DNA of 64,000 nucleotides from Melieria omissa (GCA_963971225.1 OZ020268.1:53680404-53744403); one strand, 5' to 3'; shown: positions 1 to 11,134, numbered from the stretch's first letter. The notes: a model not told the origin generated them from the sequence alone. Numbers and translations are program-made.

Positions 1-1640
1 AGTGCGACGCTGTTCCTTGCAGCGTCTGAAAATTTTGCAATCGCACCAAAAGCGCGCCGCCACGCATATCCAACGCGCGTTGCTCAGTCAATTTGCATTT
101 TTGGCCTGCAGCGATTCCACCTGCTCACACTGTGGCTGCTGCTGGCGCAGATTTAACCCTCTCAGACCTTGTGCGGCTGTTTTGGTGTTTTGATATCGAA
201 ACATTTTCAGTAAAGCATTGCAATACTTTTGCCCATTAAAACACATTTTAATAAACTGCGCTTGTGTACTGAAAGGGTTAAAGCGCCATTCAAAAATTAA
301 TACAAAAAACCATGTAATTTCAATCGCAATGCAGCCAATGCGTTGCTGGATTATTCATTCCCTGCACGTGCCGACGACTTTAGCCGCGCTCGTATTGGCC
401 GACGCGCATTGGTTTTGTACGCTGAGGCGATCGGCGATCTTTAGGCAATTTCCAAATTTGTTTGTTGTTAGCGTTGGTGCCACTTTCTTGCCACTTTGCC
501 TATGTTTTGTCTCTGTTGCACATTGTTGACATTCCTTGTGCGAAATCGAAAGTGAACGCATTTACTTGGTTCGTTTACTTATATATCGAATGCGATTTAC
601 TGTAAATGTTTTCATAGTTGTTGTTGTTGTATTTAGGTTGTCTTCCGCTGTTGCACGACAGCGGAATCGGAATTGGAATTTAATTTGAGTTTGGAAGTGA
701 TTTATATGGAATTTGTCGTTGACATTTGCGGTCAAAGCGAGCAAACGGCAATGACGTTGCCGCTCAATGGGTTAATGTTCTGTTGAAGACACTCAATGGC
801 AGTGAGTGGCAAATGTTGGTGTGAGAAAATGCCGAATTAGTAGTGAATTATTTAACTTGGGCGAACGTTTAAAACAAAAGTGACTGAGTTTGTTGATGAG
901 AGGAAAGGGGAAACGTGCGTAGAGAGGGAGAGGGAATGAATGGAGAGGAATTGAATTGGAAGCGACTGTAGAAGTTTGAGAAATACATAAAAAGATGTTT
1001 TTCATTGGCAGTAATGGATGGCAGCTGCATCACTTATGATTGCTAACGATGAGCTAATCATTCACTGAGGTATAATAATAATTTTTTTTGCATAACCAAC
1101 ACAAGACAAAGGCACACAGACAGTTAGATAAAGAAGCTTTATGAAACAAGTTCAACAAGTCAACTCGGCTTTGTGCCCAACTTGATCGAATGTCCTTGGG
1201 AGAAGTGTTATGGAAAAAGTTTTTCATTTTAGTTTCACCAGCTCGAAAACCCAAAAGAGTCGCTGAAAAAATCTTTAAAAACATACTTTCAGAAGAAAAG
1301 AATTCATTTCTTGCCCAACAGACAACTAATTCGACTTTGTGCCCAACTTGATTGAATGTCCTTGAAACAGTCAAAGCCATAACCTTTCAAACAATAAAGC
1401 ACCAATTTAAAGCTTTAGACGCTTTTTATCAGCTAAAATAAAACACTATTTGGTGCTTAAATAAATTTTAAATAAATTAAATAAATACCAAAAGCGATCA
1501 ACTTTAGAATATCTAAACACAACAAATTAAAAACCCTGAATGCGAATACGTGAAGGCAAATTGGCCACAGACAAATCAAGAATGCTTGCTTTAATATTTA
1601 TTTAATTTTAATTTTATAAATTGTAGCTGAAGTTTGTAAG
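1..1640. other. noncoding left flank
   Basis: No recognisable gene. Short open frames here are scattered and show no domain. The stretch contains a small TTAA-flanked element at 153-281 (listed separately) and a 31-bp direct repeat with two mismatches or so, at 1169-1199 and 1335-1365, 166 bp apart. A neighbouring gene may extend from the left but nothing shows it. Confidence 0.5.
153..281. mobile_element. 129-bp TTAA-flanked MITE, piggyBac-like
   Basis: The left end reads TTAACCCTCTCAG and the right end reads CTGAAAGGGTTAA, so the two 13-bp ends are inverted copies with one mismatch. TTAA sits at both outer edges (153-156 and 278-281). TTAA duplication plus CCCT-type ends is the signature of piggyBac-like non-autonomous elements. 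There is no coding capacity. The family assignment rests on the ends only. Confidence 0.6.
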
Positions 1641-2060
1641 TTCAATAACAAACACCATTCACTTGTAATCAGTTATTGCAAACGTCAGCAAAAAATTGTT
1701 TTCGCTTATCTCGGCCAGTGCGACATTACATCAGCGTGTGCCAGTGCTCCAGTTCCACTTCCACTTTGTGATTATTTTAGCTGCCAAATATCTCAACGCT
1801 ACATCGACAATGAAAACAAAAAACAGTAATCATACTATTACAACACAACGGCAACCAAACAAAAAACCCAATAAAGATTTAACTGCTGCCGTTGTCACAA
1901 TTCAACAGCAGAGAGCAATAACAGCAACAACAACAACAACACCAACTCTTGGGCGTCAAATATTTGAACGCAATAATAATTGGCATTCGGTGCGCATGCG
2001 CGCGCACATTGCAAGTCGGCATTTAAAACTACGCCCAAAAACAAAACAATAAGGTAACAA
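1640..2060 (+). other. possible 5' UTR-like exon, CAA-rich
   Basis: The stretch starts with a TCAGTT-like initiator near 1668, runs through CAACAA-rich sequence typical of fly 5' UTRs, and ends at a donor-like AAG|GTAACA near 2052. An open frame at 1696-2052 shows no conserved domain and is low complexity. No downstream exon could be linked to it, so this is only a suggestion of a 5' exon of an unplaced plus-strand transcript. Confidence 0.2.
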
Positions 2061-2617
2061 CAACAACAAAAAACGCTGTCAACACACACGTTCCACTGAC
2101 AGCGGCTCAACAATAACAACAAACGTTTGGCATGAAATCGTTGTTAAAATTACAATAATAGATTGAAAGAAATTGATTTTGAGTGCAATAAGTTTGGGAA
2201 TTTATATGTAAAAAATTGCAACAACAAAAAGTAAAATTTCGTTTAAGCTGTTTGAGGGGAGAAGTGGGAGGAGAAGGCGCGCACATGCGCAGTGAAAGCA
2301 TTTTTTGGATTTTCATTTTGTTGTAAATATTTTAAATTTTATTCAAATAAATGTTTGACGTTTCTTTTTTTAGACATTAAAAAATCAATTATTTGGAATT
2401 TTAGCTGAGACCATGAAGTAGCTGAAAGTATTGGCGCGTTCATGTCCTGCTGAAGCCAACATTAAACGCGAGAGAGATCCGAAGACTTGTGACGGGCACA
2501 TTAACATTTAATTTGCACAAAAACCCACAACAATCATCAATCTGAATAATTAGATAAATAATATGAAATAAATAAATGACATAGAAATAATTTACAAAAC
2601 AAAAACAACAAAATCAA
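2061..2617. other. noncoding AT-rich spacer
   Basis: AT-rich sequence with CAA runs. I see no gene, repeat boundary or RNA here. Confidence 0.4.
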
Positions 2618-3160
2618 GGAAAGCATAGAAAATGTCTAGAATGTTTTAGTAACCTTTTCTAGACCAAAACAAACTTTTTTGTAATCGCCAGTGCTGTTTC
2701 CTTATAGAGATTCAGCTCTAAATGCTTCTTCTAGGTCAAAGAGAGCACAGAAAATTCTTTAAAATTTTTAGTAACCTTTTCTAGAGCAAAACAAACTTTT
2801 TTGTGATCGCTAAGAGGGTTTTCTAGTAGAAAGCATAGATAATTTCTTCAATTATTTAGTTTACATTTTCCTAATACAGATTCAGCTCTTAATGCTTCTT
2901 CAAAATCAAAGAGAACATAGAACATTTTTACACATTTTTATTTACCTTTTCTAGAGCAAAACAAACTTTTTTATGAGCGATTTTTTAGTAGAAGTTTCCG
3001 TTTAGAACGGTTTCCTAATTCAGAGATTCAGCTCTTAATGCTTCTTCAAAATCAAAGAGAACATAGAAAATGTTTACAAATTGTTATTTACCTTTTCTAG
3101 AGCAAAAAAAGTTATTTGTAACCGATTTTTTAAGTAGAACTTCTGCTCTAAATATTTTCA
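2618..3160. repeat. degenerate tandem repeat, about 120-130 bp unit
   Basis: A unit holding the words AACCTTTTCTAGA, AAACAAACTTTTTTGT, GATTCAGCTCT and ATGCTTCTT recurs about four times, at roughly 2650, 2775, 2945 and 3090. Units differ by substitutions and small deletions, so the array is old. No coding signal. Confidence 0.75.
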
Positions 3161-4163
3161 AAACATTTGCCAGAGTCTGGCAAAATATTCTTGTGTGCCG
3201 AGAACCTCTTTGTAGCCTCTGCTATTTCGTACAAGAGCTATTCGTCAAACTGCATTAACCCTTTCGCGACTAATACGACAATATTTGCACAACTTAATGT
3301 ATTTAGAAAGAGGCATAACGCCGACTCTATACTTACGGCATTTTATTTTGAATTTATATATTTTATTTTGTATTTTTATATTTGATATTTATTAATTAAA
3401 AAGTGTACAAATCTACTTTCTCTATTAAATCAAGAAAAAATTACTTCAAGTTATAAAAATATGGCAACGCAGTCATTAACGCCCATAACTAATCAGTTAT
3501 TTGTTAAACAGCAGTAATTAAAATCGTAAACAAACGCTAACGAATTTTTGCCTACTGGTCACGCTTTGAACGCGCCGCACGCACGCTGCCGTCTTCCATT
3601 TATGTTATCCCATACGCACATATTTCTCATCGCTTTTATATATTCATTATGTACATATAATTTTATGCAAAGTTTAATTGCATATAAATTTTTTCTTTTA
3701 TTTTGATTTTTATGATTTGTTTAGTTTGCACGATTGTTCGAAAATGTTAGTAAATACAGCAAAACAAATGGTTTGTTTTGTTGCCTTTTTCAACTATTAC
3801 GACAGCGGCCATTTGAAGCGTTCATAAATTTCACCTCAAAATGGGTGTGTTACAAAAATTATATCACACGCAATAGTTGTTGTAGCGAACGAATAGCAAA
3901 GCCAACCGTTGTCACCTCCACCTCGTTTTCTTTGGGCAACATTAAGCGCACATTAATTGCTTTGTGATTTAGAAATTTGCGCTTGCGAACGTTTGTATTC
4001 GCGTACAATTAGCGCAGCGCGCAGTCAGGGAGGCGTACAACTCGGTTGGCATGCGTGTCGTATGAGTAATATTCAATTAGCGTTAGGAAACACAGGCATA
4101 CACAGCTGATGGCTTGCATGACTCGTGCGGGGTTTTTTTGGAATAAATTTGAATTAATTTTTG
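3161..4163. other. noncoding spacer
   Basis: No gene recognised. A half-element end TTAACCCTTTCGCG lies at about 3256 with no partner found. The part near 3540-4130 is richer in CG words and could hold promoter or enhancer sequence, but no initiator plus open frame could be tied together. Confidence 0.35.
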
Positions 4164-4509
4164 TATAATTGACTATATTAGTGCGCGGTCCAAGCGAGTC
4201 GCATGCAGAGCGACGCTAGTTCGAATTCTACATGTAGTAACACCTAAAAAAAATAACGGGAAACTCCTATTCTCTTTCGGTGGCTGTCCTCTCAGCTGGA
4301 AATGGCAAACCTCTGAGAGTAAAAATTGCCTATGAAAAAGCTCCCAACCTGCCGTTCGGAACCGGCATAAAACTGTAGGTCCCTTCCACCCGCGTACAAA
4401 ATTCACACGCACAACACGGGTGGTTGCGGGAAGCTAGGCCTTAGTCTCGCGTAAGCGGGCTGTCGTGCCAATCAATTATTATTAATTAATTAATTATTAT
4501 AATTGACTA
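4164..4509 (+). mobile_element. tRNA-like SINE with 12-bp target duplication
   Basis: The body spans 4176-4497 (322 bp) and is bounded by a perfect 12-bp direct repeat TATAATTGACTA (4164-4175 and 4498-4509), the mark of retrotransposition. The head begins GTGCGCGGTCC and carries a B-box-like AGTTCGAATTCT near 4210, as in tRNA-derived promoters read by RNA polymerase III. The tail ends in an ATTA-rich tract. It has no coding capacity and would depend on a LINE partner. The boundaries are strong; the tRNA origin is inferred from the B-box and the position of the head. Confidence 0.75.
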
Positions 4510-5340
4510 AATTTTTATCTTGTTATTCAAAATTTATAAATTGAAATTTTGTTTTAAGAATATTTTACAATAAATGTGGCATACAAGTTGGTGCCAAATT
4601 CCAAGCAATCTTCCATATTGCAAATTGAGACAATTATCTACTAAATATTATAATCATGTCATTAAATGCAAATTAAAAAACAAAGAACTGATGTATGATG
4701 AATCAACTAAGCATGCATGCAGTCAAGTTCAGTGTTAGCAGTCAAGGATACAGTTTTTCGTTGAGTAGAATTGATAAATTTATAAATAAATAGATGGATG
4801 CACTGACAAAGCAGTCAGACTGAAGCGCTATACAGCTGTGGTGACGCTTGACCATACAACCTGAACACAAAAAGAATCAGTAAATAAGAAAATCATATGT
4901 AAAAAAACTAAACGCCGCGTACCACTGCTAAATAATTCAAATGTCAACACAAAACTATTGAAAAAACTTATATTACGTAAAATCGTTTGGTGCCAGTTTA
5001 TAACCAAACGTAAAACGCCTCAAACCTTCAAGCGGACGCCTATTCACATAAACCTCATCCTGCCCCTTTCGCCTATCATAATTTTAGCCAAAAGACAACG
5101 CTTACGGCCCACAGTGCAACAGTGAGCATATATACAATTAGTGTGCAGCCCGAACGTGCGTTTCATTTTAAAATTCAATACAATTTTAAACGTACATTAG
5201 TGAAGCGTTGGTGTTTGTGTTGCGTTTTTGGCTGCAACAAATTTATTTATTATTGTGTGCCGCCATACAAAACGAACACAATTTTGCATGCCAACGAAAT
5301 TAACAAGTACGTGGGAAAGTTTAAATACGCTTATAATAAA
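4510..5340. other. intergenic region downstream of COQ5
   Basis: AT-rich sequence without a recognisable gene. The part at 5040-5310 has a 5' UTR-like look on the plus strand, with a donor-like AA|GTACGT near 5307, but no coding exon follows. Confidence 0.35.
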
Positions 5341-5346
5341 GTTGCA

Positions 5347-5352
5347 TTTATT
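5347..5352 (-). terminator. poly(A) signal of COQ5
   Basis: TTTATT on the plus strand gives AATAAA on the minus strand, 113 bp past the COQ5 stop codon. It is the first canonical hexamer downstream. Confidence 0.5.
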
Positions 5353-5464
5353 TTTTTGTTTTTTTACATATCAAAAATTCATTTGTAAATCCTAAACACA
5401 AATCCTCTTAACTATGTCAACTTAACTTCAAAAACACATTACATATTGCTTGCAGCAGCAAACT

Positions 5465-6579
5465 TTATAACTTAAAACCCGAGTGTATACTAACCATGCC
5501 GAAAGTAAGATTCTCATATTGCACCATGGAAAAGCCGGCGTCTTCAATCATCTTCTTAAAGTCGTCCTGTCTGGGAAACTTTCGTATGCTCTCCACCAGA
5601 TACTGGTAGGGCTGCCATTGGCCTGCCAAAATCTGGCCCATTGGCGGTATTACCTGGAACGAGTACTGATCGTACAGCCACTGTAGCGTGTCATTAGTGA
5701 GGTGGCTAAACTCCAGGCACATAAACCGGCCACCTGGCTGCAACACACGATATGCCTCGCGCAACACCTACACAAACCAAATATAAAAAATGTGTTCTAA
5801 CTCATACGCTGCGACATTGCACAATATGAAACCAATTACCCACCCGATCTATGTGCGTGACATTGCGCACACCAAACGCAATTGTGTACGCCGTGTAGCT
5901 GGCATCTTCAAAGGGCAGCTTCTGCGCATCGGCACACTGCCACTTAATTGACATGTGCGGTATGTTTGCCTCGGTCAAAGACTGCTGCATGGCGCGCTTT
6001 TGTCCCACATTCAGCATGTGCTGATTAATGTCCGACACGGTGACATGACTCTCGCGTGCCTGCGGATTGGGTTGCCGCGCCAAGTAGCGCAAATACCGAA
6101 ACGCTATGTCGCCCGTGCCGCCAGCCATGTCCAGTAGTCGTGTGCCGTGTGTGGGTCCCAAACGTTCAATGAAAATGTCCTTCCACAGGCGATGTATACC
6201 CATGGACATGGCATCGTTCATCAGATCATAAGTCTGAGCCACATCTTCAAACACCTTGTGCACTAAAAAAACAAAGTAATAAAGTCGTTGCTTATTTGAA
6301 TGGCAAAGAGCAAGTATTAACATTAATTTTGTTTGTGCAAAGTGCAAATTTTAAAGTGGTCTAACCTTTTTGATCCTTTTCGCTTTCCTTTACTGTCTGG
6401 AATCCAAAGTGCGTTGTGCCATCGTTGTTTGTGTTTGTCTGCTGCGGCTTTGCTGTTGATGTATTCTCTTCGCTGCTTTTATTCACCTGCTGTGTTACGC
6501 AGCGAAATTGTTGCAATGGTTTATGTTCTTTTAATAAATTTCGTAAATAATTTAATTTAAAATTTCGCGTTACATTCAT
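5465..6579 (-). CDS. COQ5: COQ5, 2-methoxy-6-polyprenyl-1,4-benzoquinol methylase
   Basis: C-methyltransferase of ubiquinone synthesis, acting in the mitochondrial matrix as part of the CoQ complex with SAM as methyl donor. Exons on the minus strand are 6579-6366, 6262-5844 and 5767-5465; the total is 936 bases, 311 aa, close to the family length. The ATG at 6579 gives a basic N-terminus rich in Arg, Lys and Asn with few acids, like a mitochondrial presequence. Exon 2 carries the SAM-binding motif [16 protein letters not shown] and the acidic loop VTVSDIN. Exon 3 holds [12 protein letters not shown] and the UbiE/COQ5 C-terminal part with a [12 protein letters not shown] stretch. Splice sites: donor G|GTTAGA, acceptor TTTTTTTAG; donor CGG|GTGGGT, acceptor TTTGTGTAG. 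All phases fit (1 and 0). The gene starts about 255 bp from a divergent exon candidate at 6835, so a shared promoter is possible. Confidence 0.95.
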
Positions 6580-6834
6580 TTTTATAAACTTTCGTATTTC
6601 CACTTATGAAATCTCGCTGTAGCTGACAGCTGTTGAATACAGTGTAGCGCCGTTTTAATTACAATTTGACGGCGTCGCAGCGTTGGGGGTTTCTTGATAC
6701 AACCAAAGTGGTGTAATCAACTTTGTATACGACACGAGTGTTCAGCTCGAAGCGATAATTTTTAAAATGTTTAATATTGTTTGACATTAACTGCAACAAG
6801 TAGTGAAATTTATTTTTTATTAATTTATTTCACT
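6580..6834. promoter_or_regulatory. putative promoter region upstream of COQ5
   Basis: A gap of about 255 bp separates the COQ5 start codon from a plus-strand ATG at 6835. It contains an ACAGCTGTT E-box-like palindrome near 6625 and CG-rich words near 6650-6685. It probably holds the COQ5 transcription start. No TATA box stands out. Confidence 0.4.
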
Positions 6835-6877
6835 ATGCTGCGAGCAAATCAGGTCAAACAGGGTGCTTCTAGAGCAG
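6835..6877 (+). CDS. orphan first-exon candidate, 14 codons
   Basis: ATG at 6835 opens a 14-codon frame reading MLRANQVKQGASRA and ending at a good donor GCAG|GTAAAT. The context TTTCACTATG is acceptable for a fly start. It lies head to head with COQ5. I do not recognise the peptide and found no convincing second exon before the zinc-finger gene. It could be the start of a real gene whose later exons are hidden or were lost, a short upstream frame, or chance. Confidence 0.25.
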
Positions 6878-6971
6878 GTAAATAACGTTTGAAAAAAAGT
6901 AAAAAAAACTACCCACCTTCTTCGAAAAATGAAACAAAAATAAATTATAAATTTACATTTTGAATAAGAAA

Positions 6972-7020
6972 ATTAATTATATATATTTTTTTTTAGTAAA
7001 AAAAAATATATATAATTAAT
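6972..7020. repeat. perfect 23-bp inverted repeat (hairpin)
   Basis: The arms 6972-6994 and 6998-7020 are exact reverse complements of each other with a 3-base AGT loop. The arms are pure A/T, with a run of nine T facing nine A. The right arm overlaps the start of the tandem duplication that follows. Confidence 0.85.
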
Positions 7021-7268
7021 ATATAGAAAAGGGTAAATTGAAATGTACCATTTCACACAGTTTAAATGGCTGTGTACAACTCTGACAATATAAAAATTCA
7101 AAAATCAAGCTTTATTTTGGTTGGCTGATTTTAGTAAAAAAAAAATATATATAATTAATATATAGAAAAGGGTCAATTGAAATGTACCATTTCACACAGT
7201 TTAAATGGCTGTGTACAACTCTGACAATTTAAAAATTCAAAAATCAAGCTTTATTTTGGTTGGCTGAT
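6991..7268. repeat. tandem duplication, about 137-bp unit
   Basis: Copy 1 is about 6991-7128 and copy 2 about 7129-7266. Both run from TTTTAGTAAAAA through GTACCATTTCACACAG and GGCTGTGTACAACTC to TTTTGGTTGGCTGA. They differ at only a few bases, so the duplication is recent. Noncoding. Confidence 0.85.
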
Positions 7269-7506
7269 TTTGACAATCTTAACCCAAAAAAAAAACAAAA
7301 TACATTTAACATTGTCAAAATTGTGGTTGTCGTTATGCTATCATCTGTATGAATTCGTCTTGTGTTGAAAGCTTAACAAGCATCGAACCGAAGTGCTCTT
7401 TTGAGTTGTCATCTTACGAAATCGCACCGAGTATATTGCGAGCTTGCACTTACCAAAAAGTACTTTTTTCGCTTAAAAAAAAATGCTGAGCTGGCAACAC
7501 CGCATA

Positions 7507-7758
7507 CTCAGTACCAGTGTTGCCACTTTCAAACTTTTTTCCGACCAAACTTCTTACCAAATCCGACCTTAACCAACCAAATTAAAATCTTTCGTTATCT
7601 TTAGTCATTTTTAAGCTACAATTTGATTATATTTAATAAATTTTGTGTACTAATGAAAAGATATTCACATCACAAAACCACCATACCACCGGACCAAAGT
7701 AAAAATAGCGGACCAATTTTGGTCCGAAAAGACCAAAAGTGGCAACTCTGTTCAGTAC
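7507..7758. mobile_element. 236-bp hAT-type MITE
   Basis: The body is 7515-7750. Its ends are CAGTGTTGCCACTTT and the inverse of CAGAGTTGCCACTTT, so 14 of 15 match. The flanks CTCAGTAC (7507-7514) and TTCAGTAC (7751-7758) form an 8-bp target duplication with one change. CAG-type ends and 8-bp duplications are typical of hAT elements. It has no transposase; an open frame that starts inside it runs on into the neighbouring retrotransposon remnant by chance. Confidence 0.75.
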
Positions 7759-7979
7759 TCAAAAATGTATCGAGTATATCCTTATGCACCCGCTGTGGCT
7801 CGCCAGAAACCCCAAATCATTTGATCTTTAATTGCCAGGCCCTTAACCTGGTTAGAAATGGTTTTGACATCTTTGATAAATATGAGAATCTCATGGAGCT
7901 AATGAAACCAGAAAACCTGTTGGTATACAAAGCCTTATTACAATACATAAAAACAGCAGATCTAGAGAATTCCTTGTGA
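7751..7979 (+). mobile_element. C-terminal fragment of a non-LTR retrotransposon
   Basis: The frame ending at 7979 contains CTRCGSPETPNHLIFNCQAL, the CxxC...H...C zinc-knuckle pattern found after the RNase H or RT region of several LINE-type polymerases. About 75 codons of the C-terminus remain and end at a stop. There is no RT domain in the window near it, so this is a short relic. Confidence 0.6.
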
Positions 7980-8560
7980 ACTGGTAAGACACTGTCATCA
8001 CTGGTAAGTAAGACATTTGGATGAAAGTCCCCTCGTCAACATTTTAAGTTCAAGCGCTCAATGTTTACTAACTGCTCGTGAAAAAATTTTTCACATTTTT
8101 GTTCAAGTTTTGTATTCGTCGCTGAGTCTGGCCACCGCGCTGTTGTATCAGCAACATCTCACACCCTAGAGGTGTCTTCGACAAGCTGTAGCACTTGATA
8201 ATAAGGAGTGCAAGGGATAATAAGGAGCATATATACCTCTCATCGTATTATGGAACATTTTGAGCAGAGCGATATACAATATACTGGATTGTGAAATCTA
8301 CTCGACTAGTTGAAGGATAACCTGGCATTTTAAGGGCCCATATAGGTTCCTTGCCATCAAGCACTGTCATCTTGGTGCTATCGATAGTTAAAAAAAGTAT
8401 ATCCTTACGGTTACTTACACTGCGGTAACACTAACCCAAAACAATAGCAAACCTACATATATTTTTTGTGGCCACGGAAAGCCGATTTTCCAATGCAAAA
8501 ATATAAGTATTGATTTAAAAAGATTTGCGCTATTCGCAACCATTCGCAACGCTGCCTACA
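7980..8560. other. upstream region of the zinc-finger gene
   Basis: No gene recognised. A TATCGATAG site (DRE-like) lies near 8378-8386. The zinc-finger mRNA probably starts somewhere in 8380-8550, but no single start is obvious. Confidence 0.35.
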
Positions 8561-11084
8561 ATGGAAGCAGTCGCTGCGTCCCGTCTCAACTATCCTGTGT
8601 GTCGTGCTTGCACATCGCAGCGGCTGGAGAAGTTCCTATCGCTCGGCGAAAGCCTGCACCAGCAGGTGACCATAGCTGACATACTGATGATGTGTGTGCC
8701 ACAGTTAAGCGTCGAGCTTGGGGTGGACGAGCTGCCGGAATATATATGTGCCGACTGCTTGCATAAGCTCAAGATCGCTTATCAATTTCAGCAGCTCTGT
8801 ATCAAGTCGGACGAACGGCTGCGTGCGGAGCTGTGCAGCATGGAGCCAGCAATATGCACTGCTACCATACAGCGACACCCGTCAACAGACGATCCGCTCA
8901 TGAATGATGCCATAGAGCTGGAGGAGTTTGTAGGCAACGCGGTTCCTATAGATATTGAGGAATCGCAACCGAATGTACTACGGGCTAGTGAGGATAACAA
9001 AAAGGGATGTGAAACCCAAGAGGTGGAAACAATAGTGATGGACATCAAAGTTGAAGAGGGCAATGTTGAAAAATCGTACCAAATCGAGTTGGATGCAGAG
9101 CCACCAACACTGTCGGAAACACATTTATTTCAACTGAAAACGAGCGTAGAAAATACAGTTGAAAGGTGAATATGCCTCATGGATTATTTTATTTATTTTA
9201 TTTTTTTTATTTATTTTATTTATTTCTACAGAGGTTCTTACAGACTACTTATTTAAGAGAGAAATAATTATAAATAATTATTGCACTAAAGTAAGAAAAG
9301 CGCTGGCTGCCAGGGCCTTCGGCTCTTATTAATTAAATGTGATAAATTATAAAAATGTAATTAAGTTAAATTTGAATTTTACATAAGCGTAGAAGTGAAA
9401 TATAGCAAATTTTCAAATAAAAAACGGGAATAACAAAAAGACACAAATATTTCTAGGTTACATACTTTTCTAGGTTAGATTTGTAGAAGGCTTTAATTAA
9501 AACAAGCTCACAGCTCACTACAAATTTTCAAATAAAAAAACGGGAATAACAAAAAGACACAAATATTTCTAGGTTACATACTTTTCTAGGTTAGATTTGT
9601 AGAAGGCTTTAATTAAAACAAGCTCACAGCTCACTACTTCTTTATAAGAGAAGTTATTTTACCCAAATTACACAAATCTGACGCTTAAAACTGCAATAGT
9701 ATTTATACCAAAACAAATGTAAACCTAAAAAACTTACGATTTTTTAATGCCATAATATTAACTGTTTACCACTTTCGCTTGCAGTGAATTACCTTTATAT
9801 TGCGAAATAGAGGAAGATGACAACGGTGAAGTGGTGGAAAAGTGAGTAAAACCTCTTTCGCTCGGTAACTCACAATTAACTGACCTCTCCTTGATTTATC
9901 GCAGACCCAAAGGCGACGCACCTTCCAAGTATCAGTGCAAAGATTGCGGCAAACAGTTTAAACGAACCGCCGGCCTGCGGCACCATCTCAGCGTGCACTC
10001 GCCCAGCCATCCGTTTGAATGTGCACACTGCAAATATCGCTTCAACACCGTACACCAGCTAAGAGCACACAAGCTTTCGCACAATAAGCTGCTGCAGCAA
10101 ATGCCGCCCGACGGCTACGAGTGTACCTACTGTCCACGTCGCTTTGCAGTGCGTCAATCTTGGGTGGCACATCAAGGTTCGCATCTCAATGCCAACGCAA
10201 AGATTGACTACAAATGTGATCATTGCGCAAAGATCTACGAAAGTGTGGCGAAATTGAATGGACATTTTCGCAAATTTCCGGAACATCGCACACACAAATG
10301 TCCGCAGTGCTCGGAGACATTCGGCACCGATGCGCTGCTAAAAGATCACATGGCAATGCATCAGCAGCAGCAAGAACAGGAGCGCTGTGCCAAGGGTTTG
10401 TTCAACATCTGTGCACTTTTGTTCTGGCCTTTTAATAGCTTTGAATTCAATTTTTCCATTCAGCATCGCTGCGCTCGTTTCTGTGTCCGCACTGTGGCAA
10501 ATCGTTTGGCACTCGCGGCAATTTAGGCCAACATGTACTGCGGCACACGAAAGAACGACGTTACCAGTGCCATGAGTGTCCCAGCAAATTCGCCACGCCG
10601 TCGGACCTGAGCAAGCACAAGTCAATGCATAGAAGCATCAAGCCGCATGTGTGCGACAAATGCGGCGCCCGGTTTACACGCTCCTACACGCTCAACAAAC
10701 ACAAGCGCATACACCTTGGCAAGCGACCGTTCAAGTGCGAGGAATGCGGCATGAGGTAGGAATTAGTTTGCTGATTCCATGTGGTTTCGTATGCATTAAA
10801 TTCTTGCAATATTTGTTAATTGCAGCTTTATATTTCGCAACATTTTGGAGCGTCATCTGCGCACGCACACCGGCGAAAAGCCCTATGGATGTAAATACTG
10901 CGAGCGTGCCTATTCGGAAAGCGGCGATTTGACCAAGCATCTGCGCACGCACCTTGGCAAGAACACCTACCTGTGCGAGGAGTGTCCGGCAGCATTCAAG
11001 TATCGCGCCCAATTGCGCACTCACAGTGCACAACACTACAAAGAGAAAATTAAAACAGCAAGGGACGAAGACAAGGATGCCTAA
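8561..11084 (+). CDS. ZAD domain C2H2 zinc-finger protein
   Basis: Likely nuclear DNA-binding transcription factor. Exons are 8561-9165, 9785-9841, 9905-10395, 10464-10755 and 10826-11084; 1704 bases, 567 aa, phases 2, 2, 1, 2. I take the ATG at 8561; the frame is open further left but has no upstream ATG. Residues about 13-88 form a ZAD, with zinc ligands in VCRAC (C14, C17) and YICADC (C63, C66); ZADs dimerise. A long acidic linker follows. Exons 3-5 encode 11 C2H2 fingers: five in exon 3 (the fourth with an irregular H...H spacing, HFRKFPEH), then six in exons 4-5, one of which spans the last junction. TGEKP-like linkers occur once (HTGEKPY); others are LGKRPF or LGKNTY. I cannot name the orthologue because ZAD genes form a large paralogous family. 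Intron 3 is only 68 bp. Confidence 0.92.
9406..9636. repeat. 115-bp tandem duplication in zinc-finger intron 1
   Basis: Copies 9406-9520 and 9521-9636 are identical except for one extra A in an A run. Each runs from CAAATTTTCAAATAAAA to CACAGCTCACTA. The near-identity points to a very recent event, a collapsed or expanded assembly, or gene conversion. Noncoding. Confidence 0.9.
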
Positions 11085-11128
11085 GAAATTGTGGGGACTG
11101 GTTCTTCAGACCAGCTGAAAGCAGTATC

Positions 11129-11134
11129 AATAAA
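11129..11134 (+). terminator. poly(A) signal of the zinc-finger gene
   Basis: AATAAA lies 45 bp past the stop codon, followed by an A run and then AT-rich sequence. Confidence 0.65.

Noticed and set aside
1696..2052. 118-codon plus-strand frame as a gene
   Set aside because: Thr/Gln/Asn-rich translation of CAA repeats. A 5' UTR-like exon is more likely.
4176..4240. True tRNA gene
   Set aside because: Only a B-box-like word is present; no cloverleaf with paired arms could be drawn. It is the head of a SINE.
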